This document shows positions 1 through 13,651 of a stretch of DNA of 64,000 bases, piece after piece. Position 1 is the stretch's first letter. Each line of letters opens with the position of its first letter. Made by a program: the position numbers and the translations under genes. The stretch is from Actinomyces sp. UMB0138 (GTDB lineage Bacteria; Bacillota; Negativicutes; Veillonellales; Veillonellaceae), in assembly GCF_002849225.1 (NCBI RefSeq), contig NZ_PKMC01000003.1:1-64000 (forward strand). Direction: 5' to 3'. Under the pieces are notes generated by a model. The model was given only the letters and a program-made list of their open reading frames with translations, did not search any database and was not told where the DNA came from.

Positions 1-304
1 AAACACAACCAAAACAGTTGCGCAAAGCCCACACACAAAAAAGAGCAAAAACAAAAACACACTATCGAGAACAAAAACAACCACACCACACCAGGAACCT
101 GGTTTCTACCAGTACCCCCAGGGGTTCTTGCCGCGTCGGCCAATCACCAGCGCAACAGAAATCAACTCTAAAACATTTGCTTCCAGGATGTCAACTTCAG
201 TTCGAGTGACTTGCCTCTCAGCAATGCTATTTAGTTGTTTCCGCCGCTCCGTATCGCCGGGCGACAGGAAAATATATAACCAGACAACGACCCTAAGATA
301 CAAA
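1..304. other. Gene-poor stretch downstream of the malic enzyme gene
   Basis: The first ~105 bases are rich in A and C and hold no credible gene. On the minus strand a reading frame runs from about 330 to 106. Its first third lies inside the malic enzyme terminator hairpin, so the full frame cannot be real. Its last ~45 residues (from RRKQLNSIAERQV to NPWGYW) look protein-like but match no family I recognise, and I see no good ribosome binding site. It could be a very small gene or a remnant. I do not call it as a gene. Confidence 0.4.
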
Positions 305-340
305 TCAGCGGCCAGTGAGCCTGCGCACACTAGCCGCTGA
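305..340 (-). terminator. Hairpin terminator of the gat-malic enzyme operon
   Basis: An inverted repeat has arms TCAGCGGC and GCCGCTGA, with four further pairs after one mismatch. It lies ten bases past the malic enzyme stop. On the minus strand it is followed by the T-rich tail TTTGTATCTT. It probably ends transcription of gatC-gatA-gatB-malic enzyme. The tail is imperfect, so termination may be partial. Confidence 0.6.
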
Positions 341-349
341 ACTGCGTTT

Positions 350-1792
350 TTAGTAATTTACGTGCTCTTGCACGGCTACTTCGTGGTGGGGCAAGTCCGC
401 CACAGCTTCCTTTACCGCGGTGGAAACAGCATCAGCCACTCGAGGATGGAACACACCAGGAATGATGTATTCAGGTGCCAATTCGTCCTCGGAAATCACT
501 TCGGCGATTGCGACTGCTGCTACCCGTAGCACCTCCGTGGTTATCTGCGAGACGCGAGCATCTAGCAATCCACGGAAGAGACCTGGGAATGCCAACACAT
601 TGTTGATCTGGTTCGGGAAATCAGAACGCCCCGTCGCCACGATCTTCGCGTATTTGCTTGCCTCCATCGGATCCACTTCAGGAATCGGGTTTGCCATCGC
701 GAATACGATGGCATCTGGTGCCATCTGGGCGATGTCTTCCCCGGTCAGGATGTCACCGTGCGAGACTCCAATGAACACATCGGCGTCCTTCAGGCCTTCC
801 TTCAAAGACCCCTTCACTTTGCGAGGGTTGGTGTGTTCGGCAAGCCACCTACGGGATGGGTGCATGCCCTCCACATCGTCAGACACAAGTGCTCCACTGC
901 GGCCGTACCCAACAATGTCTTTCGCACCCTGGGCCATCAACAACTTGATGATGGCTGATCCCGCGGCGCCGACACCGGAAACCACGATCCGAATGTCCTC
1001 AATCTTCTTGTCGACGAGCTTCAACGCGTTCAACAAGGCTGCTAGGCAGACAATGGCAGTGCCGTGCTGGTCATCATGGAAGACCGGAATATCCAATTCT
1101 TCCCTCAGCCGCTCCTCGATCTCGAAGCACCTGGGCGCAGAAATGTCCTCCAGGTTAATGCCACCATAAGCAGGCGCAATAGCCTTCACGATTTCGACGA
1201 TCTGGTCAGTGTCCTTCGTATCCAAAGCAACCGGCCAGGCATCCACCCCGCCAAATTGCTTGAACAGACATGCCTTGCCTTCCATAACGGGCATTGCAGC
1301 CTCCGGACCAATATCGCCGAGCCCAAGAACCGCAGTGCCGTCGGTAACCACGGCAACGGTGTTCTTCTTGACTGTCAAAGACCAAGCCTTGGAAGGCTCG
1401 TCGTGGATCGCAGTACACACCCGGGCTACCCCTGGCGTATACACGCGAGACAGGTCGTCGCGGTTGCGGATTGGAGTCTTCGGCTCCACATCCAGCTTGC
1501 CCCCAATATGTGCGAGGAAGGTGGCATCAGAAACCGCCTGAACCTGCACTCCGGGAGTTTCCGCTAGTAGCTTGGCAACCTGCCTGCGATGTTCACTGTC
1601 GCGAGTATCGCAAGTGAGGTCGACGGTAAGGCCGGCGCCCTCGGAATGGGCAACATCCAAGCCGGTGATCTCGGCACCGGTACCAGTTACCAGGTCAACC
1701 ACCTGGCCAGCAGAGATCCGCTGCTGAGAAAGGACCAGCCGCAGCTGGACCGTGTAAGAAGGTGAAGTCCTCATATTTACTTTTCTTGACAT
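350..1792 (-). CDS. NAD(P)-dependent malic enzyme with N-terminal ACT-like domain
   Basis: Oxidative decarboxylation of malate to pyruvate in the cytosol. At about 480 residues it has the short bacterial layout. Residues ~12-90 form an ACT-like regulatory domain ([19 protein letters not shown]). The malic N-terminal domain follows ([26 protein letters not shown]; a metal-binding stretch around [11 protein letters not shown]). A Rossmann NAD(P) domain ([12 protein letters not shown]) is C-terminal. The first ATG overlaps the end of gatB by 16 bases. A second ATG at 1774 (MRTSPSY) is preceded by AGAAAAG and is an equally possible start. It is last in the gat operon. The cofactor cannot be told from sequence. 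Confidence 0.9.
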   Translation of the reverse strand: MSRKVNMRTSPSYTVQLRLVLSQQRISAGQVVDLVTGTGAEITGLDVAHSEGAGLTVDLTCDTRDSEHRRQVAKLLAETPGVQVQAVSDATFLAHIGGKLDVEPKTPIRNRDDLSRVYTPGVARVCTAIHDEPSKAWSLTVKKNTVAVVTDGTAVLGLGDIGPEAAMPVMEGKACLFKQFGGVDAWPVALDTKDTDQIVEIVKAIAPAYGGINLEDISAPRCFEIEERLREELDIPVFHDDQHGTAIVCLAALLNALKLVDKKIEDIRIVVSGVGAAGSAIIKLLMAQGAKDIVGYGRSGALVSDDVEGMHPSRRWLAEHTNPRKVKGSLKEGLKDADVFIGVSHGDILTGEDIAQMAPDAIVFAMANPIPEVDPMEASKYAKIVATGRSDFPNQINNVLAFPGLFRGLLDARVSQITTEVLRVAAVAIAEVISEDELAPEYIIPGVFHPRVADAVSTAVKEAVADLPHHEVAVQEHVNY

Positions 1793-3276
1793 GCCTTTAG
1801 AAGGAGTTGGCTGGCCTTGGCTGCATCAGCCTTGCCACGCATTTCTTTCATTACCTGACCGACCAGAGCGCCAACCGCCTTGGTCTTGCCGCTTTGAACC
1901 TTAGCCACGATATCCGGGTTCGCATCCACGACCTTTGCTACAGCCGCATCCAGCGCCCCATCGTCCTGCACTAGTTCAAGTCCTCGCTTGGACATGACCT
2001 CGGCGGGATCGCCCTCGCCTTCAAGCACGCCCTCTAGACACTTACGAGCAAGCTTGTCGGTCATCTTGCCGTCGTCAACCAGCTTCTGCAGCTGGGCGAT
2101 CTGCTCTGGGGCGACCGGCAGATCCACAAGATCCACCTGCCTATCCTTCGCTGCACGCGAGAGCTCGGTCATCCACCACTTCCTAGCGGCCACAGGCTTC
2201 GTGCCAGCTTCCACCGTCTGTACGATCAGATCCAAAGCACCTGCGTTTACAACGTCCCGCATCTCCATGTCGGTGAAGCCATATTCCTCGCGCAACCTGC
2301 GGCGGCGAACCACAGGCAGCTCAGGCAGAGACTGGCGCAACTGCTCAACCCATTCCCGGGAAGGCGCAACCGGAACAAGATCCGGTTCTGGGAAGTAGCG
2401 GTAGTCCTCAGCATCAGACTTCTCGCGGCCAGAAGAAGTAGTCGAATCCTCTTCGTGCCAGTGCCTAGTTTCCTGAATGACCTTTCCGCCCTTCGACAGA
2501 ATCGCTCCCTGGCGACGCATCTCGTAGCGCACGGTCTTGTCGATGGCCCTGAACGAGTTCACGTTCTTGGTCTCGGTACGAGTGCCCAGCGGAGCAGAAG
2601 GATCCTTCCGCAACGACACGTTCACATCCGCACGCACATTGCCCCGCTCCATGCGAGCCTCAGAAACGTCTAGCGCCCTGAAAATATCGCGCAGAGTCTG
2701 CACGTACTTGGCGGCAACCTCAGGGGCTCGCTCACCGGCGCCCTCGATCGGACGGGTAACAATCTCTACTAGGGGAACACCGGCACGGTTATAGTCCACC
2801 AACGAGTAAGACGCGCCCTGAATACGGCCTTCCGCACCACCAATGTGGGTGTTCTTGCCAGCGTCTTCTTCCATGTGGGCTCGCTCAATGTCAACACGGA
2901 ACATCGTGCCGTCATCCAGCTCTACGTCAACGTAGCCGTCATAAGCGATCGGCTCGTCATACTGGGAAGTCTGGAATGCCTTTACCAAGTCCGGATAGAA
3001 GTAATTCTTCCTAGCAAACCGGCAGAACTCAGCGATATTGCAATTCAGTGCCAAGCCGATCTTGATCGCATACTCAACTGCCTTGTGGTTTACCACCGGA
3101 AGCGATCCGGGCAAGCCCAGAGAGACGGGAGTGATCTGCGTGTTCGGTTCGCCACCAAAGGCGTTCGGAGCAGCATCAAACATCTTGGTCTTGGTACCAA
3201 GCTCCACGTGTACCTCAATGCCGAGGACGGGGTCGAAGTTCGCTACGACGTCCTCGTACTTCATAAGTGTGCTCAC
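1777..3276 (-). CDS. gatB: Aspartyl/glutamyl-tRNA(Asn/Gln) amidotransferase subunit B
   Basis: GatB binds mischarged Glu-tRNA(Gln) or Asp-tRNA(Asn) and activates the acyl group for amidation with ammonia from GatA. It carries the family's N-terminal GIEVHVEL block, [16 protein letters not shown] and the kinase-like catalytic region. A C-terminal YqeY-like helical tail (~350-499) follows. I prefer a GTG start at 3276. It gives the four-base GTGA overlap with the gatA stop and has GGAAGGA six bases upstream. The longer frame from 3291 lacks a site, and the ATG at 3264 is a weaker alternative. Translation is likely coupled to gatA. Confidence 0.95.
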   Translation of the reverse strand: MSTLMKYEDVVANFDPVLGIEVHVELGTKTKMFDAAPNAFGGEPNTQITPVSLGLPGSLPVVNHKAVEYAIKIGLALNCNIAEFCRFARKNYFYPDLVKAFQTSQYDEPIAYDGYVDVELDDGTMFRVDIERAHMEEDAGKNTHIGGAEGRIQGASYSLVDYNRAGVPLVEIVTRPIEGAGERAPEVAAKYVQTLRDIFRALDVSEARMERGNVRADVNVSLRKDPSAPLGTRTETKNVNSFRAIDKTVRYEMRRQGAILSKGGKVIQETRHWHEEDSTTSSGREKSDAEDYRYFPEPDLVPVAPSREWVEQLRQSLPELPVVRRRRLREEYGFTDMEMRDVVNAGALDLIVQTVEAGTKPVAARKWWMTELSRAAKDRQVDLVDLPVAPEQIAQLQKLVDDGKMTDKLARKCLEGVLEGEGDPAEVMSKRGLELVQDDGALDAAVAKVVDANPDIVAKVQSGKTKAVGALVGQVMKEMRGKADAAKASQLLLKACQEK

Positions 3277-4775
3277 TTGTCTTCCTTCCACGTCTTAGCC
3301 GGGCAAAACTCCGGCAGATTAGCCTCTACGACATTCGAGACCGCAGCCGCAGCCGCGTACATCCGCTTGTCTTCCCTAGCGGGAGCCAAAACCTGCAGGC
3401 CCACGGGAAGTCCCTCTTGCGGATCCAGTCCGATCGGCACCGACACGCCAGGGATGCCGGCCAAGTTCGACGGGATAGTCGTAACGTCGCCCAGGTACAT
3501 GGCGAGCGGATCATCCAGTTTCTGGCCCAGCTTCCACGCGGTGGTGGGAGCAGTAGGAGACATCAACACATCAACCTGTTCAAAGACACGATCCAAATCG
3601 CGCTGAACGAGCGTACGCACCTTCTGTGCACTGCCGTAGTAAGCATCGTAATAGCCCGCGGAAAGGACGTGTGTGCCCAAGATAATGCGGCGCTTTACCT
3701 CGTCACCAAAGCCTGCCTCACGGGTAGCTGCCATTACTCGCTCTGCGGTGGCGTGGCCTTCAGCAGGCTCCACGCGGAGGCCGTAGCGAACGCCGTCAAA
3801 ACGGGCCAGGTTGGAACTGACCTCTGCAGGCATAATCAAGTAGTAAGCCGAGAGGGCATATTCGAAGGACGGACAGTCGACCTCTACAATTTCTGCGCCA
3901 GCTTCACGCAAAGAATCGATGACACGGTTGAAGGTGGAGACGACTCCGTCCTGGTAGCCCTCGCCCTGCAGCTGCTTCACAATGCCAACGCGCAACCCCT
4001 CAGCCTTGCCCGAGCGAACTGCCTCTAGCAGATCGGCAACAGGTTCATCCAGCGAGGTCGAATCGGCCGGATCGTGCCCGCCGATCAGCTCCTGCAGAGC
4101 TGCCGCATCCGCCAGAGTCCTGGTAACCGGACCAATCTGATCCAAAGAAGAAGCCATGGCAACCAGGCCATAACGAGAGACCGCGCCGTAAGTCGGCTTC
4201 ACGCCAACAGTGCCAGTAACCGCGGCCGGCTGGCGAATAGAACCGCCCGTATCAGACCCCAGAGCAAGTGGGACCATGAAGGAGCCAACAGCCGCTGCGC
4301 TGCCGCCACCAGATCCGCCTGGGATACGATCCAAGTCCCACGGGTTATGGGTAGGGCCGAAAGCGGAGTGCTCGGTAGAAGAGCCCATCGCGAACTCGTC
4401 CATGTTGGTCTTACCCACGATCGGCAGCATTGCCTTCTTCAGAGTAGTAACCACAGTAGCGTCGTACGGAGGAAGCCATCCTTCAAGGATCTTCGACGCG
4501 CAGGTAGTAGGAATGCCACGAGTAACAATATTGTCTTTTACCGCAATCGGAATACCCGCCAGCGGGTGCAATTCCTGTCCCTGGCTGCGCGCTTCATCAA
4601 CTTTGTGTGCCGTCTCCAGGGCGCCCTCGGCATCAACGTGCAAGAACGCGTGCACCTTGTCATCCACCGCGGCAATCCGGTCTAAACAGGCCTGAGTCAG
4701 CTCCACAGAGGTGAGCTCGCCAGCAGAAAGCTTCTGCGCCAACTCGAGCGCGGAAAGCTGCAAAATGCTATTCAT
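3273..4775 (-). CDS. gatA: Glutamyl-tRNA(Gln) amidotransferase subunit A
   Basis: GatA is the amidase that releases ammonia from glutamine for GatB. At 500 residues it has the full amidase signature: the catalytic lysine in IAVKDNI (~77), the glycine/serine-rich loop [11 protein letters not shown] (~150) and the nucleophile loop [12 protein letters not shown] (~175). This is the Ser-cisSer-Lys triad arrangement. The ATG abuts the gatC stop directly, and its own stop overlaps the gatB GTG start. With gatC and gatB it forms the trimeric GatCAB complex used where glutaminyl- or asparaginyl-tRNA synthetase is absent. Confidence 0.96.
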   Translation of the reverse strand: MNSILQLSALELAQKLSAGELTSVELTQACLDRIAAVDDKVHAFLHVDAEGALETAHKVDEARSQGQELHPLAGIPIAVKDNIVTRGIPTTCASKILEGWLPPYDATVVTTLKKAMLPIVGKTNMDEFAMGSSTEHSAFGPTHNPWDLDRIPGGSGGGSAAAVGSFMVPLALGSDTGGSIRQPAAVTGTVGVKPTYGAVSRYGLVAMASSLDQIGPVTRTLADAAALQELIGGHDPADSTSLDEPVADLLEAVRSGKAEGLRVGIVKQLQGEGYQDGVVSTFNRVIDSLREAGAEIVEVDCPSFEYALSAYYLIMPAEVSSNLARFDGVRYGLRVEPAEGHATAERVMAATREAGFGDEVKRRIILGTHVLSAGYYDAYYGSAQKVRTLVQRDLDRVFEQVDVLMSPTAPTTAWKLGQKLDDPLAMYLGDVTTIPSNLAGIPGVSVPIGLDPQEGLPVGLQVLAPAREDKRMYAAAAAVSNVVEANLPEFCPAKTWKEDK

Positions 4776-5072
4776 TTATTCCTCCCCCAAAATCTGCGCA
4801 ACCTTGAATTGACCCCGCTCCGATGCGGGCGCAGCAGCCAACACCTCGTCGCGATCCAAAGTTGGACCTACCTCGTCCTCGCGCATAACGTTCTGCAACG
4901 CAATCGGGTGGGAAGTAGCCGGAACATCAGGAGTCGCAACCTCAGACACGCGCGAAACCGCATCTGCAATCTGGTCAAGCTCGCCAGCAAGTCGCGTAAT
5001 CTCCGAATCAGTAAGTGCAATACGGGCCAGCCCAGCAAGCCGGGCGACCTCTTCAGTGGAAATAGTCGACAT
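4776..5072 (-). CDS. gatC: Glutamyl-tRNA(Gln) amidotransferase subunit C
   Basis: GatC (98 residues) is the small belt-like subunit that wraps around and stabilises GatA. The family pattern is clear: N-terminal STEEVARLAGLARIALTDSEI with a helical pair, then the proline-containing linker PATSHPIALQNVMREDEV. C-terminal DRDEVLAAAPASERGQFKV corresponds to the usual nAPe..gyF.VP segment. It is first in the operon. Its promoter must lie in the ~75-base divergent gap shared with the cardiolipin-synthase-like gene. Confidence 0.95.
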   Translation of the reverse strand: MSTISTEEVARLAGLARIALTDSEITRLAGELDQIADAVSRVSEVATPDVPATSHPIALQNVMREDEVGPTLDRDEVLAAAPASERGQFKVAQILGEE

Positions 5073-5148
5073 GCTTCGATGGTACCTGTTAGCTACCGCT
5101 AAGGCGTAAGTGGCTCAGTAAATAAGCCCTTCGCGATAGAGTAAATCC

Positions 5149-8874
<3,726 letters not shown>

Positions 8875-11667
8875 ATGAACCAACTACTGCTGACGCCTGA
8901 ATCCGGCCCGTACGCAGGATGCCCAAATCGTCTAGAAGAGGGCGTGCTCGGCCGAGCTCTAGTTGGCGACCCTACGGCCTCTAGAGCGCAGGTCAAAATA
9001 TCTCGCCATAGAAAGGGCTTCATAGCCCAGAGCGTGGCCCCCCATAACCCCATCCGACTTCGGGTGGGTTATTGGTGGCCGGTTCGCAAGAAAATCTTCG
9101 TGCGCCACGGCCAACGAATTATGTTTGGGCAGACACCAGTGCGAGTAGCAAGACGCCCACCAGACCTACGCTTTCGCCGTCCAGGTAAGCAAAAGAGAAG
9201 CTTCTCTAAAGCGCTGTTCCTAATCCCCATGCTGATAATGCCGTTACTAATGTGGAGGTCCTTAACCGCAAACAAATGGGCAGCCATCGCGCTGGGAGCG
9301 ATTTTAATATCGGCACTAGTAGCAGCAATCTGGCAGTATCGGGCAACTGCAGAGAAGAAATTGCCCTTCCCAACACCGTGGGGTTTATATCTTGCGGCCA
9401 CCGGAAAGACCCAAAAAGGTAAATCTACAGGTCCCCTCATGGCCTGGCTATCGGCCTCGCAAAGAGGCGGGATTTTGAAAGTTGAGCATGGCGAATCCGT
9501 ATACCTAGTTGGAAGCGGCGCAAAAACCAGCCTGTGGTGGTGGCTAGCCCAATGTGACGCAAAAATAACTCCCCTTGACGGTAAATATCGAGTCTCGTGG
9601 AAAGACGGCAGCGCGACTATGGCAGCAGTACCTCACGAAGAGGACGTGCCCGCGAGCGCTAGTCGGATCCTAGCCGTCGATCAGGCAGTCGGAGTATCAC
9701 AGCGGTGGTTTGAGGCATTTTTGGAAACCAACAGCCAGATGCCCGCTTTGCTCTATGCCGAAGATGCTTTGCCCGCTTATTCAGGCAATACCGAATTGTG
9801 GGTAAAGCCAGCTACCAGAGTCCAGATAGGCGCCGATGCTTCTGGACCGGTCTATATAGACCTAGCAGATGGGCCTCACGCGCTGGTTGCTGGGACTACC
9901 GGGGCGGGCAAGTCTGAAGCACTCACCACATGGCTATTGGGGCTGGCATTGGCGATGCCACCCTGGCAGGTCAACTTCATACTGGTCGATTACAAAGGCG
10001 GTGCGGCCTTTGCCCCCTTGGCACAGTTACCTCATGTGGCGGGAATGCTGACTAATTTAGACTCAGGCGCTACTGAGAGGGCGCTGTCCTCCTTGCTAGC
10101 GGAGTTGCATAGGCGCGAACGCGTAGCGGGCCAAGGCGGCGATATTGGACCCCGGCTGGTAATAGTCGTCGACGAATTTCGAGAGCTATCACTGACCCAC
10201 CCCAAAATCATGGAAGACCTTACGCGCATTGCAGCCTTGGGGCGTTCACTTGGGGTATCGCTCATACTCGCCACGCAAAGGCCGGGCGGAGTAGTGGACT
10301 CTCATATTCGAGCAAATGCCAGTTTGCGGCTATGCCTTCGCGTACTAGAAGCAGGTGATTCGCTCGATGTGCTCGGCGATTCGACAGCTGCGAACCTGCC
10401 GCCGATACCTGGCAGAGCAATACTTGATGCAGCTGGCAACCGCCGGGAGGTGCAGATAGCCTGGGCCAAACCAGAGATGGTTGCATCGGCAGTAAACAAG
10501 ATCTGCGCAAGTACAACTTTTAGAGCACCTGCGCCCTGGGCCGAGCCTCTGCCACAGAGCATTTCTCTGGCCGAAGCGGCAGCAGGAGGTGGCGACGGTA
10601 CCGTCCTCGGCATAGCGGACTATCCAAAAAGGCAGTGCACCACTACTTTTTGTCTACCGAGCATAGGGAAAACACTTCTGTGCGCCCCCACCCGGATGGG
10701 CGCAACCACGACGGCGAAGACAATAGCCTGCCAATATGCCGCCGGAGCAGTTCATGTCTTCACCAATCGTCCAGGGGAATGGAGCGGAGCTTGCTCCATT
10801 CTGAATACTGCTTCCGAGCAGGCGCTAGGAATACGTCTTTTGCTTGCAGGCAATGCAAAAGGTTCGCTCGTAGTCATTGACGGCGCAGATTCCCTCATAG
10901 CAAACCTGGACCTGGCAGAAGGAGCCGGATCAGGAGTGGATTTGCTGGAACAGGTCTGCAGGGTTGACGGCATTAACCTAATTGTCACCATTCGGCCTAC
11001 CAGTGCAGGAGCCAGGTGGGCCAGCAACTTTGCAACACGCATCTACCTCGGACTATCTGAAGAGGCAGACAGCGCTAGGGTCGGTCTTCGTTCCAAGGAG
11101 ACAAGTCAACTTACGTGTCCGGGGCGAGCGCTAGTCGTGGCGGGGGAACGCACCATAGTCCAGGTTGCTTTACCTGAAGTACTCGTGGCAACCGGTATCC
11201 CTTTGGTCAGCAGTCTGCCAGAGCCAGGCACAGTTGCCACGGTAGGCATCGGTTGGATAGGCCCCCTTGCTACTCCATGGATACCCCAAGGAGAAAGGTG
11301 GCTAATTGCCGGTTCGAGCGGTTCCGGAAAGACCACCCTTGCTCGGGCCCTAGCAGAATTCCTGAAGGTACCTGCTGAGCATGTGATGGATGGAGACGGT
11401 CCCGCCTACAACGGTTCTGCAACAATTCGCATCCTGACCTGTTCCATAGCAGAACTGACTACAAGCTTTGCTGGCCCCTTACACGAGTTTGCACAGAAGG
11501 CAAAGATCGTGGTCTTGCAACCATCCCCCACCTTCCGGTCATGGGCTCGCGAGTACAACCTAACGGGAATGATGCCTCTTCCAGGGGCCGCTCGTCCGGG
11601 CCGTGGCGTTTACCTAGACGGTTGCACCGCCACGGTGATACAGGCCACCGCAAAGGGACCGCTGTGA
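8875..11667 (+). CDS. FtsK/SpoIIIE (EccC/EssC-like) membrane ATPase with degenerate FHA domain
   Basis: A 930-residue protein. Residues ~20-105 resemble an FHA domain (LGRALVGDPTASRAQV...HGQRIMFGQTPVRV), but the usual SRxH and NG motifs read SRAQ and HNP. Two adjacent membrane helices follow at ~118-160. The first FtsK-type ATPase has Walker A GTTGAGKS (~340), Walker B RLVIVVDEF (~425) and LGVSLILATQRPGG. A second ATPase unit is degenerate (~595-770). A third has a good Walker A, GSSGSGKTT (~812). This order matches type VII secretion EssC/EccC proteins rather than the chromosome translocase FtsK, and no gamma DNA-binding tail is seen. No WXG100, EccB, EccD or EccE gene is in the window. Substrate and function are unknown. 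Confidence 0.75.
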   Translation: MNQLLLTPESGPYAGCPNRLEEGVLGRALVGDPTASRAQVKISRHRKGFIAQSVAPHNPIRLRVGYWWPVRKKIFVRHGQRIMFGQTPVRVARRPPDLRFRRPGKQKRSFSKALFLIPMLIMPLLMWRSLTANKWAAIALGAILISALVAAIWQYRATAEKKLPFPTPWGLYLAATGKTQKGKSTGPLMAWLSASQRGGILKVEHGESVYLVGSGAKTSLWWWLAQCDAKITPLDGKYRVSWKDGSATMAAVPHEEDVPASASRILAVDQAVGVSQRWFEAFLETNSQMPALLYAEDALPAYSGNTELWVKPATRVQIGADASGPVYIDLADGPHALVAGTTGAGKSEALTTWLLGLALAMPPWQVNFILVDYKGGAAFAPLAQLPHVAGMLTNLDSGATERALSSLLAELHRRERVAGQGGDIGPRLVIVVDEFRELSLTHPKIMEDLTRIAALGRSLGVSLILATQRPGGVVDSHIRANASLRLCLRVLEAGDSLDVLGDSTAANLPPIPGRAILDAAGNRREVQIAWAKPEMVASAVNKICASTTFRAPAPWAEPLPQSISLAEAAAGGGDGTVLGIADYPKRQCTTTFCLPSIGKTLLCAPTRMGATTTAKTIACQYAAGAVHVFTNRPGEWSGACSILNTASEQALGIRLLLAGNAKGSLVVIDGADSLIANLDLAEGAGSGVDLLEQVCRVDGINLIVTIRPTSAGARWASNFATRIYLGLSEEADSARVGLRSKETSQLTCPGRALVVAGERTIVQVALPEVLVATGIPLVSSLPEPGTVATVGIGWIGPLATPWIPQGERWLIAGSSGSGKTTLARALAEFLKVPAEHVMDGDGPAYNGSATIRILTCSIAELTTSFAGPLHEFAQKAKIVVLQPSPTFRSWAREYNLTGMMPLPGAARPGRGVYLDGCTATVIQATAKGPL

Positions 11668-11814
11668 CTATTCCCACCCCCCAACCAGCAGATATGCCCC
11701 TCAAAACCCTTGCAAAACCTTTCATACATAAGAAAAATGGATACACGTTCCAATCTGCGTTAACGCAGAAGTCATCTCTGGGACACCTAATGTTCCCAAT
11801 CGAAGGAGTGCCCA

Positions 11815-12063
11815 ATGGATTGGCGTAGCCGTGCTGCCTGCCTGACAGTCGATCCCGAACTGTTTTTTCCTATCGGAAATACCGGGCCAGCTATCGCTCA
11901 GGCAGAAGAGGCAAAGCTAGTTTGCGCTAAGTGCAACGTGCAAGAAACCTGTCTAAAATGGGCGATCGAGAACCATCAGGATTCTGGCGTTTGGGGCGGT
12001 AAGAGCGAGGACGAAAGGCGATCCATGCGACGCCGCGCCGCTCGCGCGCGCCGGGCTAGCTAG
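11815..12063 (+). CDS. whiB1: WhiB1-type iron-sulfur transcription factor
   Basis: An 82-residue Wbl protein with [4Fe-4S]-ligating cysteines at 9, 37, 40 and 46, the same spacing as mycobacterial WhiB1. It has the N-terminal MDWRSRAAC and PELFFPIGNTGPA, the GVWGG turn and a basic C-terminal tail (RRSMRRRAARARRAS) for DNA contact. In Mycobacterium WhiB1 is essential, senses nitric oxide through its cluster and binds the primary sigma factor. The site GAAGGAG lies just upstream of the ATG. The ~147-base gap after the FtsK-like gene suggests its own promoter. The neighbouring pdtaS gene matches the mycobacterial arrangement. Confidence 0.93.
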   Translation: MDWRSRAACLTVDPELFFPIGNTGPAIAQAEEAKLVCAKCNVQETCLKWAIENHQDSGVWGGKSEDERRSMRRRAARARRAS

Positions 12064-12077
12064 GCGCAGTAAAAATG

Positions 12078-12108
12078 ATTTCAGGCGGGGCAATGCCCCG
12101 CCTGAAAT
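12078..12108. terminator. Bidirectional terminator between whiB1 and pdtaS
   Basis: A perfect 14-base inverted repeat (ATTTCAGGCGGGGC and its complement) with a three-base loop. It is centred between the stops of two convergent genes. The A-rich left flank (AAAAATG) gives a T-rich tail for the minus-strand transcript. The right side has a weaker tail. Confidence 0.8.
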
Positions 12109-12122
12109 AGTTAACGACTCAT

Positions 12123-13577
12123 TTATACGTCATCTACTACAGCGTTCACAGTTGCTACTGTTCCACCGTGCGGCAAGTTAGACCATTCGACGGCGCCTCC
12201 GAGTTCACCCCGAACCAAAGTCTGCACAATCCGAGTTCCAAGCCCAGTCATAGTGGCTCCTTCGGGGATTGATTTGCCGTCATTTATGACCTCAACGTGG
12301 AGCTTGGCGCCATCGCGGTTGGCCCGCACAAGAATCGTTCCCCGCTCCCCCTCAAGGCCATGTTCGACCGCATTAGTTACCAGCTCTGAAAGCACCACAG
12401 ACAGGGCAGAAGCCGCATCAGCGCCTACCGTGCCAAAAGAGCCCTCTATCTTGGCCGTGGCATCGCCCTCAAAAGAAGCCATGGAGGCAGCCAAGGCAAG
12501 CACTTCTTTAGCAAGCTTGTCGAAATCGACCGTCTCATCAAGCGTCTGTGAAAGCACGTCGTGCACCTTTGCAATCGTGCCCACTCGCCTGCCGGCTTCT
12601 TGTAGCGCGCTCTTCACCTCGGGGTTATCCGATCGCCGCGTCTGCATTCGCAACAGCGCATGCACAGTCTGCAAATTATTCTTCACCCTATGGTGGATCT
12701 CGCGAATAGTGGCATCTTTGGACATCATTTCGCGTTCGCGCCGACGCATCTCGGTCACGTCACGACACAGTAGGATCGCGCCCAACCGCTGCTTTCCGTT
12801 TGTAAGGGGCAAAGCCCTCAAGGTGATGGTGCCCAAACGGGTTTCCACCTCAGTAACCCAGGAGGCTCGTCCCATCACAACTACGGCCAAAGTTTCCTCG
12901 ACCGGATCTGCCTCCTTGCTAATAAGATCGGTGATGGTTTCGGCTAGCACCTGGCCCTTTAGATCCTGAGGCAGCCCAATACGCCGAAGACAAGAAAAAG
13001 CATTCGGAGAGATCTCGCTAAGACGTCCTTCACCGTCAACCAGCATGATCCCATCACTGACGCGAGGCGCCCCAAGCGTTCCCACGGTAGGCGCCACGTC
13101 GTAAGGGTATTCCCCGCGCGTCATCATCTGGCAGAGCAAATCGGCCGCGCTCGCTGACCATTGAGCCTGCATATTAGCAATCCGGGAAAGTCCAGAACCG
13201 GACTCGCGACTCATCACTGCGCATGTGTTGCCGTCAACTACTACTGGTATGAACGTTTCCATAACCGAGTAAGTACCCGCCCACCTAGGCGAATCTGCAC
13301 TGATGATCTTTCCTTCGGCGTAGGTCTGCCGCAGTCGCTCCCGCCGCATCGGAGAAGCGTGCTTGCCTACCACATCGTCCAGATGCACTGTCTGTCCAGT
13401 AGCGGGGCGACACTGTGCCACGGCAACAAACCTGTCGTCTTTAGTAGGCATCCAGAGCACCAAATCTGCCATTGCCAAGTCAGCCAGAATCTGCCAATCT
13501 GCCATCAAGACATGTAAGCGGTCGGCTTCAGAAGCGGAAACCGGCAGGAGGTTGAAGCGCTCCCCCATCTTTGTCAT
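12123..13577 (-). CDS. pdtaS: PdtaS-type sensor histidine kinase (HWE/HisKA_2)
   Basis: Cytosolic two-component kinase of about 484 residues. An N-terminal GAF-like domain (LHVLMADWQILADLAMADLVLWMP) is followed by a PAS-like domain. The phosphoacceptor helix is EIHHRVKNNLQTVHALLRMQTRR (~305) and the C-terminal ATPase has ELVTNAVEHGLEG (~405). In mycobacteria PdtaS pairs with PdtaR, an ANTAR RNA-binding antiterminator. No response regulator gene is in this window. Candidate ATGs lie at 13625, 13586, 13577 and 13568. I favour 13577 (MTKMGERFNLLP) because homologues begin near there and AGG lies three bases upstream. The farthest ATG overlaps the divergent gene. Confidence 0.88.
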   Translation of the reverse strand: MTKMGERFNLLPVSASEADRLHVLMADWQILADLAMADLVLWMPTKDDRFVAVAQCRPATGQTVHLDDVVGKHASPMRRERLRQTYAEGKIISADSPRWAGTYSVMETFIPVVVDGNTCAVMSRESGSGLSRIANMQAQWSASAADLLCQMMTRGEYPYDVAPTVGTLGAPRVSDGIMLVDGEGRLSEISPNAFSCLRRIGLPQDLKGQVLAETITDLISKEADPVEETLAVVVMGRASWVTEVETRLGTITLRALPLTNGKQRLGAILLCRDVTEMRRREREMMSKDATIREIHHRVKNNLQTVHALLRMQTRRSDNPEVKSALQEAGRRVGTIAKVHDVLSQTLDETVDFDKLAKEVLALAASMASFEGDATAKIEGSFGTVGADAASALSVVLSELVTNAVEHGLEGERGTILVRANRDGAKLHVEVINDGKSIPEGATMTGLGTRIVQTLVRGELGGAVEWSNLPHGGTVATVNAVVDDV

Positions 13578-13651
13578 TTGCCTCATACATATAGAGTAAA
13601 CGTATAAATTACCGACCGGCGCCAATGCCTCGACGTTTTTCGGAGGACCCG

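Noticed and set aside
106..330. 74-residue minus-strand frame after malic enzyme
   Set aside because: Its start lies inside the terminator hairpin and no ribosome site or family is visible. Its C-terminal half is mentioned in the gap entry only.
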